From assembly GCA_025024175.1 (NCBI GenBank), contig QCXZ01000137.1, positions 63,390,911 to 63,454,910 of the forward strand: 64,000 nucleotides of DNA, written 5' to 3'. Below the pieces are notes generated by a model. It worked only from the letters and a program-made list of their open reading frames with translations. It had not been told where the DNA came from and made no database searches. Source of the stretch: Rhyzopertha dominica (lineage: Eukaryota; Arthropoda; Insecta; Coleoptera; Bostrichidae). Position numbers and translations under genes: made by a program. Below are positions 24,036 to 35,998 of the stretch, piece after piece; positions within the stretch are counted from its first letter, which is position 1; each line of letters starts with the position of its first letter.

Positions 24036-24899
24036 CTTTGAGTAGTTAACAGGTTTTCAGGTCGCTTTAAAATTGACTGAATTTTGGAAGATGATTGCAG
24101 CACGACAATTATGTATTGCGGTGGGGCTAAGTTTACAAATTGTGGACTGTTTAAGAGGCACAATGAATAAATTTGTGTTACATACAATGCTTACCAGTAA
24201 AGGCCTGTACCAACCAAATTCTTTTTAGTTTTAATGACTGGGTATTATCGAATCTAATATTGTGACTTAGTTCTTTATAAAGAAATTTTATAAAGAGAAA
24301 TTACTGGTATATCCTATTAACAATAAGTAGGGGATTTTTGATTTGTGAGTTATGTTTTGTTTGTTGGTTAAATGTATGCTAACTACGTGAAAAGTTAATC
24401 AAACATATCTTTTGGTAATATTACTTATGGAAAGTTAGAGCTACGTTGGTCAGAATTTTACCAATGGTTTTCAGAGGCCTTGTGTCCCGTTTCTCGGAAA
24501 AGCCATGACTGGTGTACTATCTTCAAAATCCATTAAACAGAAATATCAATTTCATTGGCTTAACAGCTACTCCAGCTATAAAATGTAATCGCAATATCTC
24601 CATTGCTTGCAGTCTTTAGCCTAAAGGTATTATTCTTTTTGCCAAACTTACAGACCGACCCAGGTTTGTGACAGCTTGGAAATATCTTGTGGGATAATAC
24701 ATCCTTCTAGCGACCTTGCTACTTTTTTGCACTCCCGGTACATTAAAATCATGTCTACATTTTTAATACAAATTTCTAATGACTGACAAACTGTGATATT
24801 TTTTAAAGTGAATTGGAATGGTTCTTATATAAATCTTGTCATCGCACTTAGCAATATACATGGTTCGTTATATTTTTTATGAAAAGTAAATTAGAAAGT

Positions 24900-25330
24900 T
24901 TCCAAGCTAAAACGCTAGACATCTACTAAAGCCATCTGAAGCAAATGCCACAAGCGCAAAATGTTCCAAAATCGACCGCATTGCCATTAATTTGCAAATG
25001 CCCCGCGTCAATTGTGTTTTCCCAAAACAGGTCCGTTTTTATGACCACCGACCGCCACCGAGTCGTATCTCAGAATAATTTTTACTTCGCTGCCGGAATA
25101 GGAATATGTGCGTTAGCCTACATTTTCAGAATAGGCGCTGAACGATTGGCGCCATGACGTAGAGCAGGCATCTCACCTCGGTGCCGCCTCCTGCTATTCC
25201 TGGAGGAGGCGGGCGCTCGTCTTGGCCACTTTCATCGAGTTTGTTTATGCAACAACCTGCAAACGGTGTTCATCATAAGGGCGTGTTAATGAGCTTCTGT
25301 GGAGGTTTTCAGAAAATAAAAGCAGCAAGC
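24900..25330. promoter_or_regulatory. GC-richer island, candidate conserved non-coding element
   Basis: It includes ATTAATTTGCAAATGCCC (an inverted octamer, ATTTGCAAAT) near 24986, and a GC-rich block with GGAGGAGGCGGGCG near 25201. There is a 70-codon plus-strand frame, but no domain is visible. Confidence 0.35.
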
Positions 25331-25769
25331 TTATATATTTTTCTAAGCTGGGGGAATAACAACCGATTTTAATCCATTTTGGGGCGATTAACACAATTTG
25401 CAATCTTTTCTTGTAGAACTCTAAGATGATGCAGGGTCCATAAAAATATGTCTCTTGTCCGTACGTCAATTTAAAAATGAAGAATTCGAGTTTCATGGGT
25501 ATCTCGTACATAGCGGGGTAGTGTTCACTAGAAAATAACACTGCCAAAGCAGCATTGAAATCGCTACTCAAAATTTCATCTATTCAAGCACTCATTACTA
25601 AAAATAATCCTACATAATTTGTATATTTCGCATAAAGTTCACCTATTATGTAAAAATGATTGATTAAGCATCACGGGTCAAAAAAACATATTAAACTTTC
25701 CCCAGACTGGCGGCCTATATTTACAGTAATTCAGTCTCTAAAAACACAAGTATACCAATGTTTTAAAAC

Positions 25770-25951
25770 GATTGAGTTGCTGAAAACCTTGGTAAAATGA
25801 CGACATTAGGTCTATATCTACGAGGAAATTGTATACAATGCTTCTTGTTTTGTACTTTACCAGTAACATATAACAAAACTTCATCACAAACTATTTCTTC
25901 TCCATACGAATCTAAATTTTTTAGAACATTACGCGAGATTCTAAATTCCAC
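25770..25951 (-). pseudogene. Transposase fragment (first catalytic-Asp region)
   Basis: The minus-strand reading EEIVCDEVLLYVTGKVQNK aligns with the SDEATF-x-V-S-G-x-V-N segment around the first catalytic aspartate of a mariner-like transposase family common in insects. The invariant D-E is kept but the surrounding frame is only about 60 codons. No ends were found. Confidence 0.5.
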
Positions 25952-26179
25952 TGTATGTGACGCGAAGCGTCCAACAAATTCAACCGGTTGAACACAACAG
26001 GCTACATGGATGTGTGGCGGTATTAAGCGAACGTGCTCTGAATTAGAAAGTAAGAATCACCGGCACTTTGCTCTATGCAGAGATAAATCTAACTACCGCC
26101 ACCGCCGTCCCCCGACCTTCGCCTGTTGTTTTTCTTTTCCTTGATTATGCGTGACGCTGGGATTCCACGTTGTTTATCA

Positions 26180-26510
26180 GAAAATACTGGTATACTCGAA
26201 TTAAGGGCCGCCCACGTAATCTGCCTTAAAAAGAAAACAAACTTCCAACGGACTGTCTTTAATCATGCCATCGCATCGTAACGAAGGGCCAGATGTCGAG
26301 AGGAAACAATACCTAAGTTCAATACATGGTGAAGAGAAATTCATAAATATCGTGGTTTCAACAATCGTTAAGAAGATGACAGTCTTTAATATAAGCACTA
26401 GTAACCCTTCTATAGATGGTATCGGTGAGAACGCCATCAAGCGAATGGTATGCGAACTACTGCGAAAGGAGGTCATTATGGCTGATTACGGCTACGTTTT
26501 TAGCTAATTA
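26180..26510. other. Open frame on both strands, unidentified
   Basis: An 80-codon plus-strand frame (26265-26507) and a 91-codon minus-strand frame (26476-26201) overlap. Neither shows a motif I recognise. The plus-strand product is hydrophilic with no low complexity, and is the more protein-like of the two. It could be an old transposon scrap. Confidence 0.25.
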
Positions 26511-27119
26511 TTCACAATTATAAGGTATGTGACATTAATGTGGATAAGTACAAGACTAAAGTAAACATAATGTGGTGGAGTTGAGTTGAAGTGAGGTTCA
26601 GAGATTTGACCAATTTTATCAAGGTCAACGCTAGCCTTCATATATGAAGCTGTTCTATGTACAGTGTTTGTTGCAGACTTTCGTGTCTTTCCCGTTTGTT
26701 AATTTAAACAGTTCAGGCCGATTCATTCGCGATATCCAAGTTGTCTGCCTTTTCGTGGAAATATCTGCGGTTTTGTCGCACTAATTTCGAATCATAGACA
26801 ACAAGCCATATAAAATTACGGAAATGCCATCCTTTTGGTATGTTGCCGAACAGCAAACAACACCATAAATTACCATTTTCACAAGACTACAGTACCAAGA
26901 ACAATTCTTTGTCAATACATCAACTGTCACCTATTTTGTGAAACCAAACGATTTAAACATAAGGTTGCTTCTACAAAATGGCCGCCTTTTAGGAACATAC
27001 TGACGTCTCGCCGACATCTCCTATATACCATATTTTAGATATGTACTAAAAAGGTTTGTCTCATTCCTCTAGAGTCTAAACCAATTCTTGCAACTTTACA
27101 AAATATCTGTTAATAGCTG

Positions 27120-27500
27120 TAATTAGTTTAAATTTTAATTAAAATTTCTTTCCGGAGTTGGAACAGACTAAGGTCGACGAACCAAATAGGTTGCGTGAAG
27201 TACTGGTTCGAAGCCTAGCTGATCAATTTTTGCCCATCGCGATTACGGATGAAACAAGATTTATTTGGCTAACTTGGGTCATTTTCTTGAATATTTTTTT
27301 GTAAAGCTGTAGCAGTAAGCAGTATAGTATGTGTTATTTATGTCTTTTTTTTTCAAGATGATTAACTAAAGGAACTCTTTTTGCTTTCCAAAAAACTGTC
27401 TTGACCTTCTTGGGAGCCAATTTACATTTTGCTGTCCATTGTTTCGATTGATGTTGAGTTCTGGTGTATAGTGCTGTATCCACGATTCATCTACTTTATG
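27120..27500 (-). pseudogene. Second mariner transposase relic (catalytic region)
   Basis: The minus strand reads DESWIQHYTPE near 27460-27495, the first catalytic Asp block of mariner. It continues with a frameshifted KKVKTVFWKAK, then NHLEKKRHK, LQLYKKIFKK, LAK*ILF and finally KIDQLGFEPVLH near 27200-27240, where family members carry the last catalytic D and the HPPYSPD motif. The order and spacing are right, but the second and third catalytic Asp are lost and frames shift repeatedly. It is a different lineage from the relic at 381-1232, with different residues around each motif. Confidence 0.82.
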
Positions 27501-27954
27501 AATTGGCGGATGAAATCAGTTTGGTGGGGTCGTCCACATCTGTAGAAATAACGTGTATCGACTTTAAGTTACCATGTTCTAACCAGTTCCTGTTCCTATC
27601 TTCACACCGAAAGCCAGATGATGTGTCAAATTGAAGTATATCAGAGATTTTGAAACAAAATTTGCGTCCGTTGTACCAAACGAGCATATCAGAATTTTAA
27701 ATGATTTTTGAATATGAAGTGTGATCTATATTATTTAGCAGTTAGCTTGAACCGTGGACTTTAACGTTGCGCCTTTTGTTCGAAGAACTGGCTACAATGT
27801 TTTTATTTATTGCGTGCGTGCTTGCCAAAGAAACATTAGCGGTTATTGTTTAAACCTTTTACCTAACACATCTGATTATTTACTTATTGTAAAGACCACA
27901 AGCGGGGTTTTATAGAATTTCTTATCATATGATATTTAAAAATGATATCTGGTA

Positions 27955-28555
27955 TACATATGGCCACCATTTCTACGAGTTACGAAGCGCAGCCTATAAG
28001 TCCAATTTTGGACCACCTTTTCGAGCATTTGAGGCCCTACCTCACCAAAACACGTCCAATGTTGGCTTCGAAGTCGTCAAAAGTTGCAGGTTTGTTGACT
28101 TAAACCTGACTTGACATATCCCCAAAGAAAATAGTCTAATAGTGAGAAGTCAAACCGCGGTGGCCAGTTCATATTTCGTAAATAACATCGTCAAAATGAG
28201 TCTTCAGCAAAACTATGGTTTCAGTCGATGTATAGCCGGTAGCTCCATCCTGTTGAAACCATATTTCTTAGACGTCCATGACACGCAAATTTAAACAAAT
28301 CGTTGATCATCGCACTATGTACCAAAAGTAAGCATCGTCACGATGTAATAAAAGAAAGAATCTTCTTCGAGCTCATCTAGTTAAACACTATAAACCTTAT
28401 TACTAAGATCCTTGCGCAAAATTTTCTATATCGTCGATGGACAGAGTCCAAGTTGTGCATGCAGGCGAATCGACAAATTCGACTCCGCCTGGACGACAGC
28501 AATATTTTGTTCGGAACGCGCTGATCTGCCTGGTTGATGGCCGTAGGTCAAATAA
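27955..28555 (-). pseudogene. Third mariner-like transposase relic
   Basis: The minus strand carries an N-terminal helix-turn-helix piece NIAVVQAESN...IRLHAQLGLCPSTI*KILRKDL (28420-28540). After a shrunken middle come FQQDGAT near 28245, TFFGDMSSQV where family members have an FFLWGYVKS motif (near 28120), NKPATFDDFEANIGRVLVR near 28035-28095, and a C-terminus VEMVAI. The central aspartate region appears to have been deleted. The D-G-A-T motif, which includes the second catalytic Asp, is intact. Family assignment rests on this ordered set of motifs. Confidence 0.82.
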
Positions 28556-29289
28556 GTGCAAAACATGTTCAATAAGAATATCTTAACATGGCTCAAACCT
28601 CAATTTTCTCCATTTGTTAAAAGAAACTGATTACCTACTAATATTGATAAGGCACTACTTAAAAAGTACTTGTCAAATTTGGTAAGATTTTAACGTCGCA
28701 GTGTGACAAGGTAACATCATAAAAATCATCATCCTGTGTTGTCTTATAAAGCTTTTCAAATTAATGTGTATAGCTACTTCTAACTACTGGATACTCAAGA
28801 TCTCAAACTCAGGTTGTCTCTATCTGAACTGCAAAAAGCATCATTTGTAGGTTTTGGAATCGGTTCGGAAACATTATTATTCAGGTTAGACGACACACTA
28901 AAATCACGATACTATGGTTGTTTTTCAGCTAGAAAACTTAGATGGATGTAAAGTTTCTCAGCCAACAATCTTCAATTAACGGATTAGTGTAGGTTTGGGT
29001 TTCTGCCAAATACGAGAAGAGCATAAAATTTGAGAGTTTAAGAAAATTGGGAATTTTGAGGGTCATTATGTACAGAGAACATTTGATGAAGCATAGAACA
29101 AAGAGGATGAACAACAGAATGTCCATTATCGTCCTGAATTTCAAAATCTGTTGAGGGAGCAATGGAACTTGGGTCCGCAAGAATTTAGAATTTGAAATTC
29201 TCATAGTTCATAACTACTGTTTAAAAGTTTGACTTCTGATAAGTTCTTGTTAAAAACTACATCTTGCAACACTCATAGCGCATCCCAAA

Positions 29290-29830
29290 CCACTAAAGCC
29301 TAAATCCATGTTACGTATCTAGGTACGAACGAACGCAAAATACCTAAATTGAATCTTTCACCAACCAAAAANGCCAATCCGCCCGGTTTCCACAGACGAG
29401 GCGCAAAAAGTCCGACACAATAACGTCCATCAGTGGCAGAGTACGCCGTAGCAGGTGACGTCAAAACATATTTTCCCTCCATTAAGTACAAAGGAGCGGG
29501 TTTTCCTCTGCACCTTCGCGAACGCTCTTAATTCGTGTCACCCAGAGTGGCCCTCCAGGAATGAAAGCAAAAGACGAGGCTTTTAACCAGAATCAATACA
29601 AAAATGTCCCGCTATCTCGCGCACATATATCTCCCCCTGAAGGACCTTCGCTAGTTGCCCGCATGCCGTGGGCTTTCAGCCAGGGGTAATTTATCTGAAA
29701 TGCGAAAGAGGTACGCACCTCTACGGACTCGATACGTGCCGATCGAACGCAGCGCGTTAACAAAATTGCATGCGAAAAGCAAAACCGACACTGTCAACCA
29801 ACGTTGGTTTTCGCTTTCTAAAACAAACGT
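29290..29830. promoter_or_regulatory. GC-richer island, candidate conserved non-coding element
   Basis: A block of balanced composition with one ambiguous base at 29372. Several 60-100-codon frames occur on both strands, as expected from the lower AT content, with no recognisable product. Confidence 0.3.
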
Positions 29831-29957
29831 AGCGCCTGTAGTGTAAATTGGTTCGTATAATTTGATGCACATTTTTTGACGTTTACGTCGTCGTTGCATT
29901 GGCGAAAATAACACGCAATTACTCTTACCTGTAACAAATAAGAGCACAACTGTTTCT

Positions 29958-30118
29958 GCAAAAACGCTTGCAAATCGCGGAATACTGTATGGATAACCAC
30001 AACGTCAGTGTAAATTGCAAACGAAGCGCGTTTGAGTATCGACACAACTGTAAGTGACAGTTCAGTTTGTTGCATCTACACTACGACATACGTTCACAAC
30101 CAAAAACATCACCGGCTT
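29958..30118. repeat. Dispersed repeat, copy A
   Basis: This segment is clearly homologous to 62311-62474. Shared blocks include AAATCGCGGAATACT/AAATCGCGAAATACT, AACGTCAGTGTAAATTGCAA and GACAGTTCAGTTTGTT. On the minus strand both copies read ASFAIYTDV-V/A-VIH-x-VFRDL in one frame, which hints at former coding sequence. The family is not identified. Confidence 0.85.
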
Positions 30119-30354
30119 CCATAACCCGTTTTTATGGACGCTTGTTACTAATATCATCAGAGTATTGGTATTTTTTTCACTAAGTATTAATTGTTATCGT
30201 ACAGTTTTAAAAAGTCAAAGATCAAACAAAAATATTCGAAATGGATAAATTGTTTGTGCACTAGATATCTTTAATAAAGCTCCCATCACATAAAATGATA
30301 TGTCATATAACACCTAATGTGTTCAATTCAATATTCATTTGTCAATGATTTATG

Positions 30355-30355
<1 letters not shown>

Positions 30356-30418
<63 letters not shown>
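30356..30418. repeat. (AT)n microsatellite
   Basis: About 31 uninterrupted AT units immediately left of an inverted-repeat element. Confidence 0.97.
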
Positions 30419-30420
<2 letters not shown>

Positions 30421-30461
30421 CACAAAAACCTGACAGAAAATAATATAGAACTCATAATAAT

Positions 30462-30857
30462 AAGGTTGGTCAGACTATAGGTTTTTTTATCCAGTAGCCG
30501 ACAGACCTGTTTTACATAAACTTTTTTATTATTAAATGCTACCCCGTGGCTTTTTAATTAGGTAATGAGATCTTCTTTAAGAATTAAAATTGGTCTGGCC
30601 AAAAACCATTGATTTAATTGCAACTGCTTATATGTATTTCCTTGACTTAGGTGCAATACCATATACGTTACTTGCGACTGCAATATACCTTTGTAAGCGT
30701 TTTATAAACAAAAGCACTTTAATAACAGCGAATGCACAGCATTGTTGTCTGATCATTGAACAGATACCTACCTACCGGTCATTTTTGATACGCACGACTG
30801 ATTTAAAAAACGGTTTGTCGGGTATTGGATACGAAATCCTATAGTCAGACCAACCTT
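30462..30857. mobile_element. 396-bp MITE with about 55-bp inverted repeats
   Basis: The left end AAGGTTGGTCAGACTATAGG (30462-30481) is matched by CCTATAGTCAGACCAACCTT at the right end (30838-30857). The arms continue through TATCCAGTAGCCGACAGACC against its slightly diverged complement. The centre is AT-rich without coding evidence; the 84-codon plus-strand frame simply runs through the right arm. Target duplication was not resolved. The superfamily is unknown. Confidence 0.9.
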
Positions 30858-31119
30858 TTTATGAACGTTACATTACTTCCACACAACAGTTAAAATTCCT
30901 GCAAGGTGTTTTGTGACGTAGAATTATTTCATTTGTGTGTCGTTACAAAACAGTATAAAATCCTTCACCACTAAAACATAATTCGTCTTGTGCGTTTCTC
31001 GCATTATCTTATATGTTATGATGTATCATTTTGTGTCATGGGAGCCAAAGCTATAAGCTTTCTTTTATAAAAAGTGATTTGTACTGTCAGCATACAGAAT
31101 AAAGCCACACTCTCACTCT

Positions 31120-31260
31120 AACACTCTCTATAACTCCCAATATGGATCCTTGCGGCACGCCCCTTGTCCTAGCACATCTATTCAGCAATTTTCGTGTATA
31201 AATTACTTTTTGATACCCATCACATCAATAAGGCTTACGGCACTTATTTAAACCTATGAA
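31120..31260 (-). pseudogene. LINE reverse transcriptase scrap
   Basis: The minus strand contains GVPQGSILGV (near 31140-31170), the invariant motif of non-LTR reverse transcriptases, preceded by a decayed RKLLNRCARTR-like stretch. It is only about 45 codons long and lies close to several ambiguous bases (31279-31310). Confidence 0.7.
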
Positions 31261-32099
31261 ATGTAATACAGAAATGAGNACCTACTTGGCGACCTNAGAT
31301 GCTTAGAAGNCTATAAGATTAGGGCATCAACTATCTGTTCAAGAATTAGGCAAAATATCATTTTCTACACAATGACAGGAAGTATACATGGACAAGCCAA
31401 GTAAGACTAAGTGATGGTAATACTGTCAAATTCAATTGCCTTCGGTGTGATACCTTTTAGTACCCTTGAGATCTCTTCTTTTCTATCACAGATAAATGAA
31501 CATTTGTAAATGAAATCAGACTTTCAATTATTATTGTAAATGTAAGACTATACTTAGTTAAGAAAACTAAAAGCAGGTTAAATGTTTGAGAAAAGAAGAA
31601 CTAATTTATGAACATATAAGTACAATTAAACAAATGTACAATATTATGTAAGTATAAGTGAAAACTGTTGTCGTATATTCAGAGTAAGACATCTTTTATG
31701 CCGCAGGAGGTAAATGATACACTTTTGTAGCATTACAAAGTGATATATTACAAATAAACAAAGCACTCCAGAATGCGGATTTAAATATTATACGCTCCTT
31801 TCAGTTGATCTTGTTTGAAATTTCGGTTAGACGATAGAACTGCTTGTAGTGCCATCATCGCATCGCCATGATAAAAGCATAATCCAATAGTCTAACTTTC
31901 TTTATAAAACAGCAGGTTAGGTAGAAGGTGTATCGGAAGAAATTTGCAAGCAATTATTGAGCAGTTGAAATAACAACTGGTTCAACGCATTGGTGGCTAC
32001 TGGAAGAAAGAAATCCTAGTTTGCTTCCATATGCTTCCTTGTTTTCTGAGGCACCCATATCCTTTGGTAGTGTCTAATCAGTATCGCTGGACTCTAGAA

Positions 32100-32620
32100 A
32101 TTGCCCCTCCCACGCAAACGTGTTTATTTAGCATCTTCAGTCGTTTTGGCGTAAGCACTTTATAACTACGGCGTTTCGCAGTGAACACGTGTATACCGAC
32201 CGTTCAGCAAATGATTTGTGTCTACAGTTGAACGTACGTCATTAAGGGAGCGTCCATTTTAGTGTGAAGTGGCCGTAATGAACATAGGGACTACTCGGGC
32301 ATCGGACGGCGGTAAGGTACAAGTGATAGAGAACTGACTTGTGGTCTCGCGTATCACGACGACCGAGTCCCAGTTTCCAGATAATGATTCCTCCCCATTT
32401 CAGACAATTAACGAGGGTTGAAAGGGATTCAATTGTTCGAAACTTCTTAACAGGTGTGGGTTCGAACGAATCCGATAAATTACAGTGGAAGCTGGGAGCA
32501 TAATTGTTTAGGTCGTATCAATAAATTCGATTCAATTACCTGCATGGGTGGCTGTTAGAGGGCGTTAAAATGCCTTGATGTGACCCACAATATTGCACGA
32601 AATTTAGAAGAACGTTTGCA
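32100..32620. promoter_or_regulatory. GC-richer island, candidate conserved non-coding element
   Basis: Balanced composition with ACAATTAACG near 32404 and CAATTACCTGCATG near 32533. No open frame of note. Confidence 0.35.
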
Positions 32621-32699
32621 CAGACTACAACTACAACCACTTCTTTAGAATTTATTATAAGTGTCTTCCAATATCTAAAAAATATTCAGCGNCTTATTT

Positions 32700-34740
32700 G
32701 TTGTCTATACACCTGTTAGAATTGGATCTATCAGACCCTCTTCAGCTAAAAAAAAAACCGTGTGAAAAAAAAACATGAAAAGCACCCTCTTAAGACTTAA
32801 TACAATTGTTTTTATTGCCCGACTACACTCGGTGACCTATTTTTTACTTCGCTTATATCTAAAAGCGCTGGTCATAATCCACATAGTCCTTTCAGTAACA
32901 TCTAAATTTGACCTTTCAGATTCTGATTGCAGAAAACCCCAAATCAATGTAGGTATTCACTACAATTCATTTCCATCAAAATACGTGTTTGAAATTAATA
33001 TCCATTAATAAGTAACACGTCTAATCAAATTGCCCAAGCGAGTAGCAAAACTGAATGCTTTGAAATTATTCCTAAAATAGTATATAAAGCACACAGAGCA
33101 AAACATATATCTCCTGGATTCTTTAATTTGCTTTTTACTTACTAGTTAAATAAACCAATTGTTTTCCATTTTTAGTTACTCATGACCAAAAATGTTAAAT
33201 GTTTTATTTCCATTAATTGTAGTTTTATCACGCGTTAACGGTATTCATTGTGCTTTGACAGAAATGNGGTGTTCCGTTTTTAGAATAATTGGCGCACTTA
33301 AAATTCTTGCCTCTACAATCTACATTTTTGAAAAGACTACAACTGAACAAAGTTACGACTGGCAAATATAGCATTACAAATAATTCAGTTTATAATTATG
33401 CTATCTATAAGAAGTGAAATTAAAATGACTCATTACCGAAGGAATTAGCTACTCAGCTGTGTGTTGTGTGTACTATTTTGACAACATCAAACCTGGAAAA
33501 GCTATATGATTTTCATACCAATTTATCCTAAATAATTTATGTCGTTCCATTTACCTTTTTCCATAAATCTTAAAGAAAATTAGGTATCTTTTTATGTCTT
33601 CCGTGTAGGTACCATTTTGAAATAATTTCAAAACCAAAAATGCTGCTATTTTCCTCAAGTTTTCACTACTGTTATATCGTTCCATTTAAATCTTTTTCTT
33701 AAAAAATGGACGTAACAATGTCATTTTTAAAAGACGCCCACTACTGCTATTTAAAGAAATCGATTCTGCATCAGTTTACGATAAAGCTTTATGTCATTCA
33801 TTAAATTTGATAAATTGAAATTAATATTTTATTTTGCTCTCCAGTAGCAACTAGGGAGGAAAAGTTGAAACAGGACTTGTAGGTAATTAAGTAGAGATTC
33901 TAACAATTCTAGTTGGCTAATTTTGGAATTATTAGCGTTTGTATGAATCGTTCAGTCAAATACGTCCCCTATCGGGAAATTTAGGTATTTGAAACATTTT
34001 TATGCCATTTCTTTGGTACATGTTTATCTAAAAACATTTTTTTTTCAAAATGACATTTGAAGGTTCAGCCGCTTCGTATCCTTACCGAATTACCGAATTA
34101 TCCTGTACTCTGTTCGAGTAAAGTTAACTTCGCTAATTTCACTGTGTTTGCTATTACCCGCAGATGCAGAACGTTTAACAAATACAACTTCTGTATTAAA
34201 TCTATTTATTGTGCTATATTTGAAAAAGAATAATCAACATTTTAGGGATTAAAATAAAATAAAATACGAAGACACTTGACAATATTTATTGATGATTTTG
34301 ATGTTCTAATTCACAATATATCCACAAAAAAGATCCAGAGATGAAGGATCCTCAAATTATGTACAAATGTACTACACTAAATATGGTCTTCCTATGTATG
34401 ATGCATCATCAATAGCAAGAGTGGTCCACATTTACAACATATAGCAGAAAGGTAAACAAAAGAATTGTAGCGTGAAATAAAAGGTCAATGTAGTGATTAT
34501 CCAAATTGCAGTTAGTATTTGGAAAAAGTACGCACAGCGTTCAAACAATAAACATGTTTGCCCGAGCTCATTATTTTATTAAAACAAAATTTCCAATCAC
34601 ATTTATTTACTCGACATAAACATGTCCATTTGCAAAATGCATGTAATCTGAAATTATTTCATAAAATATGGTACCTTTATTTATCCGGAACAGAAATACT
34701 CGGCCGAGTGAGCAAACAAAATATCGTCGATTGCCAATAA
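32700..34740. other. AT-rich stretch without recognisable features
   Basis: No gene or mobile-element signature was recognised. A loose similarity between 33540-33600 and 33670-33730 (both with CGTTCCATTTA) was noticed but is too weak to call a repeat. Confidence 0.45.
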
Positions 34741-35300
34741 TTCTATTTATCCTGTCCACACCTCCATTCAGGCCGTGTTGAAATAATAAAACTGGAGCCG
34801 GCCATAACAATGGCCGAATGATGGCGGTAACGGCAATAAACAGAATTTTAATCACAACACATCCCATTAGTACGTTACTAAATATACCTGATGGGATATT
34901 ACATCACTCTGTTTGCAATACAAACATTCCTTTATGATTTGACAAATAAATTGTGCAAATTGCAATGAGAATTATTCAGAGTGCAGACATTTAATTTAAC
35001 GATAATTATAAGGCCCGTGCTACGTGAAAATATATAGGTACCGTTTCACGCGTGGCCTATAATTGCAAATTCCTGGCGGAGGAAAGCACCGAAAGTTTTT
35101 GCTTTTAACTAGCCGGGGTAAATAGAAGTTAATTAAAAAGTTCAAGTACAGCAAACACGTTAACCCGCACCATCCTGCACCGGAAATTTCATTTTAACCT
35201 AAACGAAGGTGCCTAATTGCTGCCCGGACTTTTGCAGGCGTTTTGTGCTACGTTTTTTACTTGCCCGAATAACTCAAGCTCTGCATAGAAAGGCAATACT
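34740..35300. promoter_or_regulatory. GC-richer island, candidate conserved non-coding element
   Basis: Contains AGTTAATTAAAAAG near 35126 and GCCGGCC-type GC patches near 34796 and 35112. The 86-codon minus-strand frame (34867-34607) is not recognised. Confidence 0.35.
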
Positions 35301-35998
35301 TGCATCAATCTATGGTCCCCATTTTCGGAAAGATAACACTGGTTTACAAAATTTTGCTTTGTCTCTGATGCCGCGAACTTTGTGGTTGATAATGTTTACT
35401 TATGAATATGTTTGTATTTAATTTACCCTCATAAATGCTTATGCAACTCAAATTGCTTTGTTTTTTATTTATTTTTTTATTTATTTGTTGAAAACGCGTG
35501 CACTTCACTGTTAAGACCAAGTGAAGGCCAATATCTGAAGTGTTTGCGACATGAGTAGTTCAAGGAGACGTTTAAAACCCAAAACATTTTTGCCAGATAT
35601 ATATTATATGTGGACAATATCTGTTCATCGATTGTAGAAAAGATATATCAGAGTTTATTAAACATATCTATTTACTGTATTCTGGGATGTTCTTGGATAA
35701 AGATGTCCAGCTTTTGATACCTAATTGTGTTTGTTAAGTCGTGTGTTGAATATTTAAGATTTTTTAAATACAGAACACCAACAATTTGGCGAAAACCACA
35801 AAACCGTCTCGATGACTGTGTCAATATAAAAGGCATGGCCGCTAAAATTCGTGCCAAACAGCAGTGTACAAGTACTACTTCTGTTTAGCGTCCAGTGCAA
35901 CATTCATCGGACCCTCAGGTACCTAAAAATACATCTGAACTCGTAGGTCAATAAGGAACTAAGCCCATAAGAAAATTAAAGTGATTTTGAAGATCCTT

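Noticed and set aside
10266..30418. CRISPR-like or satellite arrays
   Set aside because: The only tandem repeats are simple microsatellites (TA, AT and ACT); no spaced direct-repeat array exists.
33540..33740. Possible tandem repeat around CGTTCCATTTA
   Set aside because: Similarity outside the shared 11 bases is too weak to distinguish from AT-rich chance matches.
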